A stretch of 64,000 bases of DNA from Hydrogenimonas thermophila (GTDB taxonomy: Bacteria > Campylobacterota > Campylobacteria > Campylobacterales > Hydrogenimonadaceae), in assembly GCF_900115615.1 (NCBI RefSeq), contig NZ_FOXB01000002.1:1-64000 (forward strand), in the 5' to 3' direction. A program made the translations under genes and the position numbers. The notes below the pieces were generated by a model. That model was not told the origin of the DNA. It did not search any database and was given only the letters and a program-made list of their open reading frames with translations. Positions 35,745 through 44,718 of the stretch are shown here, one piece after another; position 1 is the stretch's first letter, and each line of letters begins with the position of its first letter.

Positions 35745-38051
35745 TTATTCTCCTATAAATGATAAAATTGTTTCTATATCGTTTTTATTAAAAATGGCCT
35801 CAATATTCCTAATTTTATTCTCTATAGAGTCAATTATAAACCTATCTTCTTCAGCAGAAATAATCACAGTAGGCACCTCTATTTTCTCTTCTTCCATAAA
35901 ATCTAATACTTCAGTTCCAATACCGTCAACTAGGAAAAAATCTAATATGACAAAGTCATACTTATTTGCTAATAGTAGATTTTTTGCCAAATTAACTGAG
36001 TTTGCAACAGTTATGTCATATCTCTTTTTTAGTTTATCTACTAAAATATTTTTATATTCATCTGAATCCTCAACTATTAAAAGCTTTAAAGCATTTTTTA
36101 TATTTGAGCTATTTTTTATAAACTCTTTTTTATTTTGAGAAATTTTTATTGGAATAGTAAAATAAAAGCAACTTCCGTTCCCTTCTTCACTCTCTAGCCA
36201 TATTCTTCCTTCATGCAACTCTTCAATAATTTTTTTAGAAAGAGCCAGTCCTAATCCTGTACCTTTAACACTCTTTTGAAAAACATTTTCTGACTGAACA
36301 AATGGTTCAAATATTTTTTCTTGATCCTCTTTTTTTATCCCTATACCAGTATCGCAAACACTAAAAAGATATTCTTGCGACTTTTTATCATATTTAATAT
36401 TTAATGTAATTTTGCCATTATCAGGTGTAAATTTAACTGCATTGCTTAAAAGATTTATTAATACTTGACTAATTAACTGCTTGTCTAAATATAAGGATAG
36501 TGATATATGTTTTGGATATTTAAATTGTATAGATTTATTTTTACATAATGGTTCTATAATTGTTATAACTTCTCTTAAAAGCTCTTCAACATTTACAAAT
36601 TCAGGCATAAAATTAAATTTGCCTGCTTCTATTTTTGCAAAATCCAATATTGTATTGACTAAACTTAGCAAATTATTTCCAGCTATTGAAATTTTTTCTA
36701 TATATGCTTTAAGGTTATCTGGTATATTTGGATTTGAAACAAGTATTTGTGAAAAACCTATAATTGCATTTAGTGGAGTTCTAAGTTCATGGCTCATGTT
36801 TGCCAAAAACATATCTTTTGCTTTGTTTGCACGATCTGCTTTTTCTGCCATCAAGATGAGAGCTTTTTCTCTCTCAATCATTTTTATATGAACTTCAATG
36901 GCATCAAGAAGAAACTTGATAGTTTCCATAATATAAAGTTTATTTGGAATATTTTTTAAATTTACTCCAAAGTAGATCTCTTTATTGTCTACTCTATACA
37001 TTTTAACAATAGAAAAAGATTTTTCATCCAATGAAGTGGTAGAAACTTCTATATTTTCAATAGACCAATTCATAGATTTAATTAGTAAATCTTTTATCTC
37101 TCTGTAAAAGTTTTCTTTTTGTGTTAGCTTTATATCAAACCTGATCTTTTGCAAAAATTCCAAAACATTGTGTAGAAACTTTATGCCTGATGAGACTGCA
37201 AGAAAAGATGTTGTAGAGAGTGAATTTAATGGTTTGTTAAATATATCATCAATTTCTAAAGATATTTTCTCAATATCTTCAAAAATATTTTCCATTCTTT
37301 TTTTATCATTTTTTTGAACAGCATCAATAAATTCTTTAGCTTTTTTATGCCATAAAGTATGGAGTTTATCAGCTTTTAAACTATCTATTTTTAATCTTTC
37401 AATAATATCATTGTCATTTTGAAGCTCTTTTATTATTTCCCCGACAATACAATTTTGGGGATTAAGTTCAATATCTTGTATTAAATTCAAGTCTCTACTA
37501 TTCAATAATTTTTTTATAGTAAAGAAACTTTTTTTATGATAATTAAGTGATAGATATAACTTATCAAAAGTTTTTATTATCTTAGACTCTTCTTGCTTTT
37601 TTGAAATTGTACTAACCATATATTGGCAGGCAAGATGCTCTGCAAAATTTATATTTTTCAATATTAAAACTAAATATTTTTTTATATTTTCATTAACAAA
37701 AGTAAGATCAACTATTATCTCTTTTACAAAATTCATTATTGCTATATATTCATTTGGAGAAAAGCCATATCTTATCAATTTATTTGCAAAGTTTTGATTT
37801 ACTTCAATAAACTCTATTTTTATATCGCAGGTAAATATCTCAATAATATAGTCAGAAAGCTCTGCTTTAATACTAAAACTATTTTTTTTGAACAGTTCAT
37901 TTAAACTATCTATATGTGAAACATATTTTTCAAAAAGAGTTTCAGATATCATGTTTCCCAATGATGTTATAAACTTTTCAATTTCAGATCTCTTTTTTAA
38001 CTCTTCAATTGTAAAGTTATAATAGATTTCTATAGTTTCGCTAGTTGTCAT
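35745..38051 (-). CDS. Hybrid histidine kinase with CZB-like zinc-binding region
   Basis: The 768-residue protein has no transmembrane segment. Residues 1-160 are helical and weakly recall a sensor globin (FANKLIRYGFSPNEYI), without a clear heme His. Residues about 165-260 look like a chemoreceptor zinc-binding (CZB) domain: His172, Cys201, His231 and His235, in the order and spacing of the 3His/1Cys CZB site (final pair HTLWH). Then come HisKA with His421 (ANMSHELRTPLNAI), a full HATPase (NLLSNAVKFTPDNG, DTGIGI, GTGLGL) and a C-terminal receiver (VILDFFLVDG, late Lys in IFNKND). The CZB part suggests zinc or oxidant sensing. The start overlaps the FIST gene by 11 bases. Confidence 0.85.
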   Translation of the reverse strand: MTTSETIEIYYNFTIEELKKRSEIEKFITSLGNMISETLFEKYVSHIDSLNELFKKNSFSIKAELSDYIIEIFTCDIKIEFIEVNQNFANKLIRYGFSPNEYIAIMNFVKEIIVDLTFVNENIKKYLVLILKNINFAEHLACQYMVSTISKKQEESKIIKTFDKLYLSLNYHKKSFFTIKKLLNSRDLNLIQDIELNPQNCIVGEIIKELQNDNDIIERLKIDSLKADKLHTLWHKKAKEFIDAVQKNDKKRMENIFEDIEKISLEIDDIFNKPLNSLSTTSFLAVSSGIKFLHNVLEFLQKIRFDIKLTQKENFYREIKDLLIKSMNWSIENIEVSTTSLDEKSFSIVKMYRVDNKEIYFGVNLKNIPNKLYIMETIKFLLDAIEVHIKMIEREKALILMAEKADRANKAKDMFLANMSHELRTPLNAIIGFSQILVSNPNIPDNLKAYIEKISIAGNNLLSLVNTILDFAKIEAGKFNFMPEFVNVEELLREVITIIEPLCKNKSIQFKYPKHISLSLYLDKQLISQVLINLLSNAVKFTPDNGKITLNIKYDKKSQEYLFSVCDTGIGIKKEDQEKIFEPFVQSENVFQKSVKGTGLGLALSKKIIEELHEGRIWLESEEGNGSCFYFTIPIKISQNKKEFIKNSSNIKNALKLLIVEDSDEYKNILVDKLKKRYDITVANSVNLAKNLLLANKYDFVILDFFLVDGIGTEVLDFMEEEKIEVPTVIISAEEDRFIIDSIENKIRNIEAIFNKNDIETILSFIGE

Positions 38052-39126
38052 CTATTATCCCCATTAAAGTTGTTTTATTAAAAATCTTTATATCATTAAA
38101 TTTTGAGTTTGTTATTTCACCAATACTGGAAATTCCAAATAGTTTTAAATCTTCTTTTTCTCCACATTCATAAATGGTTTCTATCTCTTTTTTAAATTCA
38201 TTACCTAAAAATATAAGTCTTGATATGCAATCAAAGATCAATCCAATCCCCTCTATCTTATTAGAAAATAACTCCTTAGCAAAAATACAAGAGCTTTCAA
38301 TAAGTTCTTCTCTCTTTCCTTTCATAATATATAAACTTTCCATCTCATTAATAGAACTTACAATTTGAATAGAACCATCATCATTTGCTTTAACAGGATC
38401 TCTGACTATTAAATCTTCATTAGAAAAAGAGAGCATAGCAAAAGGATAATTTTTTGCTATTTCAAAAAAATTCTCTTTTGTTATAATCTGCTCGTCAATC
38501 TCATATAAAACTTTCTTATATATCTCAAAGGCTGGTTCTCCATTTAATTCATATAAAATATTCTCTTTTGATTTTGTTACTACTAATGGACCATATATTG
38601 GTTTCCACCCATGTGAAAAACCCATTCGTATATTTTGATCTATTCCTATAATTAAAGAGTGATCTTTATAAGTGCCATCTTTATCAAATATTGTAAATTT
38701 ATGGGAAAAATCTTTATAGCCAAGTCCTGCGCCTATGACTTTTACTCTTTTATTTAGTGAGTTATTTAAATTGTTTACTAATTTTTCAAAATATCTAGAT
38801 AGCCCATCTACAAATAGAAGGATTGATTTACTATTTATATTTTCTAAAAACTTTTTATCATCATCAGAGATCTCTTTCATATTCAATAGTTTAAATAGAC
38901 TCTTTTCTTTTTTTAATTTTACTACAGCAATAGATGAATAAAATATACTCTTATTTATTATAATATGAGGAACAATGACTCCATAAAAATTTCTATTTTT
39001 AAATTTTTTTCTTATATCTTCTAAGTTTAAAATATAATCTTCAGTTATGAAAATGATATAATTAGCTTCTTTTTCAATTTCTATTTTTATCTCTTCTACA
39101 CTATTATAATTTTTTATCTCAATCAA
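38041..39126 (-). CDS. FIST-domain sensory protein
   Basis: The 361-residue protein has FIST_N and FIST_C features: VKVIGAGLGYKDFSHKFTIF, DHSLIIGI, FSHGWKPIYGPLVVTKSK and ENILYELNGEPAFEIYKKVL. FIST domains are thought to bind small ligands, perhaps amino acids, and to pass the signal to kinases or cyclases. The start is a TTG at 39126 with GGGAG 9 bases upstream. It overlaps both the CheY-like gene and the hybrid kinase gene, so it is a likely input module for that kinase. Confidence 0.85.
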   Translation of the reverse strand: MIEIKNYNSVEEIKIEIEKEANYIIFITEDYILNLEDIRKKFKNRNFYGVIVPHIIINKSIFYSSIAVVKLKKEKSLFKLLNMKEISDDDKKFLENINSKSILLFVDGLSRYFEKLVNNLNNSLNKRVKVIGAGLGYKDFSHKFTIFDKDGTYKDHSLIIGIDQNIRMGFSHGWKPIYGPLVVTKSKENILYELNGEPAFEIYKKVLYEIDEQIITKENFFEIAKNYPFAMLSFSNEDLIVRDPVKANDDGSIQIVSSINEMESLYIMKGKREELIESSCIFAKELFSNKIEGIGLIFDCISRLIFLGNEFKKEIETIYECGEKEDLKLFGISSIGEITNSKFNDIKIFNKTTLMGIIDDN

Positions 39127-39496
39127 TATTTTCTCCCAAAAATTTTCTTATGACTTCTCCCAGCTTATTCATATCTATTGGTTTTGACAGGTAATCATCA
39201 AATCCTTCTAATAGAAGTCTCTCTTTGTCGCCAGTAACAGCAAATGCGGTTACACAGATTATAGGTATGTTTAAGTGTAGTTCTCCTTTTACTTTTTTAA
39301 GCAGTTCTCTTCCATCTAATTTTGGCATATCTATATCTGTTAAAATCAAATCGTAACTATTCTCTTTTAATTTTAAGTATGCTTCCAAGCCATTATCTAC
39401 AATTTCAATATTTACATTTGGTACAATGAGAGCAAGCATCTCTTTAATTACCATACGGTTTAATTCATCATCCTCTGCCACAAGGATTTTTTTCAT
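39119..39496 (-). CDS. CheY-like single-domain response regulator
   Basis: The 125-residue protein is a lone receiver domain: acidic pocket AEDDELN (about 7-13), phospho-acceptor Asp in LILTDIDMPKLDG, conserved Thr in CVTAFAVTG and Lys in YLSKPID. It has no output domain and probably relays phosphate between the kinases here and the flagellar switch or the HD-GYP protein. ATG overlaps the HD-GYP gene stop by 4 bases. Confidence 0.88.
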   Translation of the reverse strand: MKKILVAEDDELNRMVIKEMLALIVPNVNIEIVDNGLEAYLKLKENSYDLILTDIDMPKLDGRELLKKVKGELHLNIPIICVTAFAVTGDKERLLLEGFDDYLSKPIDMNKLGEVIRKFLGENID

Positions 39497-40605
39497 ATTC
39501 TTCCTTCTTCAATTAAGTTTAAAATAGATGGTGTTTCACTACTTTCATCTTTAAATATATCTCTTATTTTTAGAAATTCATTTATATTATTAAAAAATAG
39601 CTCTAATAGAGTACTATCAAAGTGTGTGCCAGCACCATCTTTCATTATTCCTATAGCAACATCAAGATCTAATGCAGGTTTATATACACGTTTTGATGTC
39701 AATGCATCAAATACATCAGCTATTGCGACTATCTTAGCATAAATATGAATTTCATCTCCTTTTAATCCATTAGGATACCCTGTTCCATCTATCTTTTCAT
39801 GATGTTGAAGAGCTATGATTTTACCAGCATTTATAACCGGGTACTTCTCTGCACCTTCTAATATTTTCCCTCCAATTGTTGTGTGCATTTTCATTATTTC
39901 AAACTCTTTTTGCTCAAAGCGTCCAGGCTTTAATAGAATATTATCAGGAATTCCAACTTTGCCTATATCATGCAAAGGAGATGCATGTAAAATAATTTCT
40001 ACTTCATCTTTTGGAAGTCCTGCGAGTTCAGCCAATTTTGCTGAATAATGACTCATTCTTTTAATATGCATACCTGTTTCTAAATCTCTAAACTCCGATG
40101 CTTTGCCAAGTCTTTCAGATATTTCATATTCAGTCTCTTTTGCTACTTCAAGGGCTTTTTGAAGTTTTAAAGTTCTCTCTTTTACTTTATCTTCCAAAAC
40201 CTGGTTTATATCATCTAATTGATATTGAAATTGTGATAATTTACAGTAGTTAAGTGTTCTGCTTTTTAACTCTTCTATATCTACAGGCTTAGAAAGAAAA
40301 TCATTGGCGCCAAGCCTTAAAGCATTATGTTTCTCTTCATTATTTGCAGTAACAACAATTACTGGTAAAAACTTATATGTATCATTGTTTTTAAGCTCTT
40401 TTAAAACATCAAACCCATTTTTAATTGGCATTGAGAGGTCAAGAAGGACAGTATTGTAATACTTTGGAGATTTTGAATAGATTTTATCTAGAGCATCTTT
40501 ACCATCAATTGCAGTTTCTACTATTATATCTTCTATCTCTGAAAAAGCAAGCTCTATCAGATCAAGATTAAATGGTTCATCATCAACAGCTAAGATTTTA
40601 TACAT
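39493..40605 (-). CDS. Response regulator with HD-GYP c-di-GMP phosphodiesterase domain
   Basis: The 370-residue protein has an N-terminal receiver (AVDDEPFNLDLIELAFSE, Asp in TVLLDLSMPIKNG, Lys in FLSKPVD), a coiled linker (about 125-160), and an HD-GYP domain with intact catalytic motifs: HASPLHDIGKVGIPD, MKMHTTIGGKIL, ALQHHEKIDGTGYPNG and IVAIADVFDALTS. This is the RpfG type, which hydrolyses c-di-GMP and favours motility. It is the first gene of the signalling operon that leads into fliD. Confidence 0.92.
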   Translation of the reverse strand: MYKILAVDDEPFNLDLIELAFSEIEDIIVETAIDGKDALDKIYSKSPKYYNTVLLDLSMPIKNGFDVLKELKNNDTYKFLPVIVVTANNEEKHNALRLGANDFLSKPVDIEELKSRTLNYCKLSQFQYQLDDINQVLEDKVKERTLKLQKALEVAKETEYEISERLGKASEFRDLETGMHIKRMSHYSAKLAELAGLPKDEVEIILHASPLHDIGKVGIPDNILLKPGRFEQKEFEIMKMHTTIGGKILEGAEKYPVINAGKIIALQHHEKIDGTGYPNGLKGDEIHIYAKIVAIADVFDALTSKRVYKPALDLDVAIGIMKDGAGTHFDSTLLELFFNNINEFLKIRDIFKDESSETPSILNLIEEGRI

Positions 40606-40831
40606 AGTTTATGCCTTTCAGTGTGAGATTTTTTGCCTGCTACAGACAACTAAAAATCATAGTTATTAACTATAGTGGTAGTTTATATGATCTATTTAAA
40701 GTATTGTTAAAATTACAATGAAATGGATTATATAACATAAACTTTACATTTTGCTAAAACAAAAATTGCTAATTAACAGTTTTTGCTATTGATAGAATAT
40801 TCAGTTTTTTTTCTATCTTTTATAAAGGGGA
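40606..40831. other. Divergent spacer between the signalling operon and nap
   Basis: No gene is seen. The region holds a perfect 7-base inverted repeat with a single-base centre (ATAGTTA at 40659-40665 and TAACTAT at 40667-40673), which may be an operator, and AT-rich DNA that must include the promoter of the HD-GYP operon. The nap control elements to 40987 are listed separately. Confidence 0.45.
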
Positions 40832-40845
40832 TTGATAAAAATCAA
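40832..40845 (+). promoter_or_regulatory. Fnr-type operator of the nap operon
   Basis: TTGAT (40832-40836), AAAA, ATCAA (40841-40845) is a perfect Fnr consensus palindrome. Its centre lies 29.5 bases before the -10-like TAAAAT at 40868, which puts it at about -41.5, the class II activator position. Confidence 0.88.
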
Positions 40846-40867
40846 GTAGAATTCAGCTGAACTCTTG

Positions 40868-40873
40868 TAAAAT
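40868..40873 (+). promoter_or_regulatory. -10 element of the nap promoter
   Basis: TAAAAT at 40868-40873 is correctly placed below the Fnr box, and no -35 is needed at a class II site. Transcription would begin near 40880, a few bases before the large stem-loop. Confidence 0.65.
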
Positions 40874-40884
40874 TAGTTTGCGTT

Positions 40885-40955
40885 GGAATTATAGTGCCTA
40901 GATTCAAGAAAAATTTAATATTGAGCTTTTTTTGAATCTGGGCACTTATAATTCC
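40885..40955 (+). promoter_or_regulatory. 71-nt near-perfect stem-loop in the napA leader
   Basis: GGAATTATA (40885-40893) pairs with TATAATTCC (40947-40955), and GTGCCTAGATTCAA (40894-40907) with TTGAATCTGGGCAC (40932-40945), with one G-U pair and one bulged T. An A/T run extends the stem to about 27 pairs with a loop near 40913-40926. It sits between the predicted start site and the napA ribosome site (40977-40982). The T-run lies inside the stem, not after it, so this is not a terminator. Confidence 0.85.
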
Positions 40956-40987
40956 AGAAAATTGTGCAAATTTATTAGGAGGTAAAA

Positions 40988-43792
40988 ATGTCATCTATGT
41001 CACGACGTGACTTCCTGAAGAGTGCTGCGGCTGCTACTGCTGCAAGTGCTGTTGGGATGTCAGTTCCTACTGAAGTAGAAGCAAAAGCCAGTAAAGCTGA
41101 GAGCGGATGGCGATGGGATAAAGCCGTATGCCGTTTCTGTGGTACTGGATGTGGTATTATGGTTGCAACAAAAGATGGAAAAATTGTTGCAGTAAAAGGT
41201 GACCCAGCAGCACCAGTAAATAGAGGTCTTAACTGTATTAAAGGTTATTTTAACGCAAAAATTATGTATGGTGCTGACCGCCTTACCACTCCACTTCTAA
41301 GAATGGATGAAAAAGGTAACTTCGATAAAAAAGGAAAGTTCCGTCCAGTTAGTTGGAAAAGAGCTTTCGATGAGATGGAGCGTGCTATTCGTAAAGCACT
41401 AAAAGAGGGTGGTCCTGAAGCTGTTGCAGTATTTGGTTCTGGACAGTACACTATTCAAGAGGGTTATGCTGCTGCAAAAATGATGAAAGCAGGTTTTAGA
41501 TCTAACGCTATTGATCCAAATGCTCGCCACTGTATGGCATCTGCTGTTGTTGGATTCTTCCAAACATTCGGTATCGATGAGCCGTCTGGATGTTATGATG
41601 ACATTGAAATTACCGATACTATTGTAACCTGGGGTGCCAATATGGCAGAGATGCACCCAATTCTTTGGGCTCGTGTAACAGACCGAAAACTCTCTGACCC
41701 TGATAGAGTTAAAGTTGTTAACATCTCTACATATAGACACCGATGTTCTGACCTAGCAGATATGGAAATTATTTTCCGCCCAGGTTCAGATCTAGCAATG
41801 TGGAACTATCTTGCACATGAAATTGTTTACAACTACCCTGAAGTAATTGATTGGGATTTTGTTAAGAAGCATACAATTTTTGCTACAGGGTTTGTTGAAA
41901 CAGGTTACGGTATGAGAATGCCAGATGAAGCCAAAAAACTTGGTTATAGCGATAAAGAACTTGAAACAATTAAAGAAGAAGCAAGCCATACTGTAACTGA
42001 AAGAGAAGCTCCTGGTTTAGCACCACTTGGATACAAAGCTGGTGATAAAATGGAGATGAAACATAGAGGTCATGCTCTTGGTCACTGGGAAATCACTTTT
42101 GAAGAGTTTAAAAAAGGTTTAGAGCCTTATACATTAGATTATGTAGCAAAAGTTGCAAAAGGTGATCCTGAAGAAAGCATTGAAAGCTTTAAGAAAAAAC
42201 TTGTAGCACTTCGTGATCTTTACATCGATAAGAGCCGCAAAATGGTTAGCTTCTGGACCATGGGTATGAACCAGCACTATCGAGGTTCTTGGGTTAATGA
42301 GCAATCTTACATGGTTCACTTCCTTCTTGGAAAACAAGCAAAACCAGGTATGGGTGCATTCTCTCTAACTGGACAGCCTTCAGCTTGTGGTACTGCTCGT
42401 GAAGTTGGTACATTTACTCACCGCTTGCCAGCAGACATGCTTGTTAAAATTCCTAAACATAGAAAAATTGCTGAAAAAATCTGGAAACTTCCAGAAGGTA
42501 CAATCAACCCTGTTGGGTACCAGCATATTATGAATATCCATCGACAAATAGAAGATGGTAAAATTAAATTTGCATGGGTAAACGTATGTAACCCTTACCA
42601 TGACACTGCAAATGCAAACCACTGGATTAAAGCAGCTCGTGAAAAAGATTGCTTTATCGTAACATCTGACGGATACCCTGGAATCTCTGCAAAAGTTTCT
42701 GACCTTGTTCTTCCATCTGCAATGATTTATGAAAAATGGGGATCATACGGTAATGCAGAGCGACGTACACAGCACTGGAGACAGCAAGTTCTTCCTGTTG
42801 GTGATGCAATGAGTGATACTTGGCAGTGGATAGAACTTTCTAAACGCTTTACAGTTAAAGACCTTTGGGGTGAATGGACTATCAAAGGTGGTAAAAAACT
42901 TCCAAATGTCATTGAAAAAGCTAAAGCGATGGGATATAAAGAAGATACTACAATGTTCGAAATCCTTTTCGCTAATGATTACTACAGAAGCTTTAAAGCT
43001 GATGATCCGATTATGGAAGACTTTGACAATACTGAAGTATTTGGTGACAGCCGAAATGTTATCGGTAGTGATGGAAAGCCTTGGAAAGGGTATGGATTCT
43101 TTATTCAAAAAGCTCTTTGGGAAGAGTATCGCAAGTTTGGTGCTGGTCACGGTCATGACTTAGCAGATTTTGATACTTACCATAGAGTACGCGGACTTCG
43201 CTGGCCTGTTGTTGATGGTAAAGATACTCCATGGCGATTTAATGTTAAATATGATCCATATGCTCGTAAGCATGCTAAACCAGGTGAAGAGTTTGCATTC
43301 TATGGACCAGCTCTTAAAACAATTAAGCGTGGTGATCTTAAAAAGATTGATCCAGCAAAAGGTAAAATTAACCTTGCAAACAAAGCTAAAATCTTCTTCA
43401 GGCCTTACATGGATCCAACAGAACAGCCAGATAAAGAGTATGATACTTGGCTATGTACAGGTCGTGTAATTGAACACTGGCACAGTGGTACTATGACAAT
43501 GCGCGTTCCTGAACTTTTCCGTGCAATGCCTGAAGCATTCTGCTATATGAACCCTAAAGATGCAAAAGCAAAAGGTCTTAAAGAGGGCGATATGGTATGG
43601 ATCGAAAGCCGCCGTGGTAAAGTTAAAGCACACGTTAAAACTCGTGGTCGTAACAGACCTCCTCGTGGTTTGGTTTTCGTGCCTTGGTTTGATGAGCGTG
43701 TATTCATTAACAAAGTTTGTCTTGATCACACTTGCCCAATGTCAAAACAGACAGACTATAAAAAGTGTGCAGTTAAAATCTATAAAGCATAA
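40988..43792 (+). CDS. napA: Periplasmic nitrate reductase, catalytic subunit NapA
   Basis: The 934-residue protein has a Tat signal (SRRDFLKS), a [4Fe-4S] site at Cys48, Cys51, Cys55 and Cys83 (CRFCGTGC, then NCIKGY), and the Mo-ligating Cys182 in [12 protein letters not shown], which separates it from the Asp-ligated type II enzyme at 5642. It reduces nitrate to nitrite in the periplasm using bis-MGD. The length fits the epsilon-type NapA. AGGAGG lies 5 bases before the ATG. Control is by the Fnr-type box and leader stem-loop upstream. Confidence 0.97.
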   Translation: MSSMSRRDFLKSAAAATAASAVGMSVPTEVEAKASKAESGWRWDKAVCRFCGTGCGIMVATKDGKIVAVKGDPAAPVNRGLNCIKGYFNAKIMYGADRLTTPLLRMDEKGNFDKKGKFRPVSWKRAFDEMERAIRKALKEGGPEAVAVFGSGQYTIQEGYAAAKMMKAGFRSNAIDPNARHCMASAVVGFFQTFGIDEPSGCYDDIEITDTIVTWGANMAEMHPILWARVTDRKLSDPDRVKVVNISTYRHRCSDLADMEIIFRPGSDLAMWNYLAHEIVYNYPEVIDWDFVKKHTIFATGFVETGYGMRMPDEAKKLGYSDKELETIKEEASHTVTEREAPGLAPLGYKAGDKMEMKHRGHALGHWEITFEEFKKGLEPYTLDYVAKVAKGDPEESIESFKKKLVALRDLYIDKSRKMVSFWTMGMNQHYRGSWVNEQSYMVHFLLGKQAKPGMGAFSLTGQPSACGTAREVGTFTHRLPADMLVKIPKHRKIAEKIWKLPEGTINPVGYQHIMNIHRQIEDGKIKFAWVNVCNPYHDTANANHWIKAAREKDCFIVTSDGYPGISAKVSDLVLPSAMIYEKWGSYGNAERRTQHWRQQVLPVGDAMSDTWQWIELSKRFTVKDLWGEWTIKGGKKLPNVIEKAKAMGYKEDTTMFEILFANDYYRSFKADDPIMEDFDNTEVFGDSRNVIGSDGKPWKGYGFFIQKALWEEYRKFGAGHGHDLADFDTYHRVRGLRWPVVDGKDTPWRFNVKYDPYARKHAKPGEEFAFYGPALKTIKRGDLKKIDPAKGKINLANKAKIFFRPYMDPTEQPDKEYDTWLCTGRVIEHWHSGTMTMRVPELFRAMPEAFCYMNPKDAKAKGLKEGDMVWIESRRGKVKAHVKTRGRNRPPRGLVFVPWFDERVFINKVCLDHTCPMSKQTDYKKCAVKIYKA

Positions 43793-43802
43793 AAATAGAG
43801 TT

Positions 43803-43827
43803 GTCGCCTGAGGATATCCTCGGCGAC
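43803..43827 (+). other. Intercistronic hairpin between napA and napG
   Basis: GTCGCC (43803-43808) pairs with GGCGAC (43822-43827), and the inside adds GAGG/CCTC. This strong stem 10 bases after the napA stop is not followed by T-residues. It probably protects the 3' end of napA mRNA or partly reduces readthrough, giving more NapA than NapGHB. Confidence 0.75.
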
Positions 43828-43881
43828 TATACATAAGGTTTAATACAAACCTAAATATCATTGAAAAGGTGGATTGAGTCT

Positions 43882-44718
43882 TTGAACACTCAAAACCCAA
43901 AAAAAGATACAAAAACCAGTATAAGTGAGAGAAGACGGTTTCTGAGTATTATGGCTCAGAGTATCGGTCTTTCAGCTCTTGGTGGAATTATATGGACAGG
44001 GTATGTAGAAGAGGCAAAAGCTTCACCTCTGCTTTTACGCCCACCTGCTGCACTTCCTGAACCAAAGTTCTTGAGAACCTGTATAAAGTGTGGACAGTGT
44101 GCTGAAGCTTGCCCTTACGATACTCTGCTAATGGCAAAACCAGGAGATGGTTTACCAATGGGAACACCATACTTCATTCCAAGAGATATTCCTTGTTATA
44201 TGTGTACAGATATTCCTTGTGTACCTGTATGTCCTACAGGTGCGTTGGATGAAGATGCAGTTTCCAGTGTCGTAGATGGTAAAAAAGTACTTGATATCAA
44301 CAAAGCACAGATGGGGCTTGCTGTAGTTGATCATGAATCGTGTGTAGCATTCTGGGGTATACAATGTGATGCTTGCTATCGTGCCTGTCCTGTTCTTGGA
44401 AAAGCTATTACAATTGAGTTTATCCGAAATGAGAGAACAGGTAAGCATGCAAAACTTGTACCTGTTGTTCATGCAGATCATTGTACTGGATGTGGTTTAT
44501 GTGAACGTGCTTGTGTAACTGAAAAAGCTGCTATCTTTGTCTTACCTAGAGATATCGCTATGGGAAAACCTGGTGACTACTATGTCAAAGGTTGGAGCAA
44601 AAAAGATCAGGAACGCATTAAACAGCGTGATCTGACCAAACTTGAAACCAAAACTGAGCGTAGCGAAAAGAAACCGCAAGACTATTTAAATATGGATGAG
44701 GGGTTGTTCGATGACTAG
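43882..44718 (+). CDS. napG: Ferredoxin-type menaquinol-oxidation protein NapG
   Basis: The 278-residue protein has a Tat signal (SERRRFLSIMAQS) and four cysteine clusters: CIKCGQCAEACP, CYMCTDIPCVPVCP, CDACYRACP and CTGCGLCERAC. NapG and the membrane protein NapH pass electrons from menaquinol to NapB/NapA. The start is uncertain: TTG 43882 has AAGGTGG 9 bases upstream; an earlier in-frame TTG at 43861 would add seven residues but lacks a ribosome site. It overlaps napH by 8 bases. Confidence 0.93.
   Translation: MNTQNPKKDTKTSISERRRFLSIMAQSIGLSALGGIIWTGYVEEAKASPLLLRPPAALPEPKFLRTCIKCGQCAEACPYDTLLMAKPGDGLPMGTPYFIPRDIPCYMCTDIPCVPVCPTGALDEDAVSSVVDGKKVLDINKAQMGLAVVDHESCVAFWGIQCDACYRACPVLGKAITIEFIRNERTGKHAKLVPVVHADHCTGCGLCERACVTEKAAIFVLPRDIAMGKPGDYYVKGWSKKDQERIKQRDLTKLETKTERSEKKPQDYLNMDEGLFDD

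Noticed and set aside
40885-40955. Long inverted repeat as the end of an insertion sequence or MITE
   Set aside because: There is a single copy in the window, no target-site duplication was seen, and its position at the predicted 5' end of napA mRNA explains it better.
42743-43156. Open frames on both strands within napA
   Set aside because: They are shadows of the NapA reading frame, with no start signal and no family resemblance.
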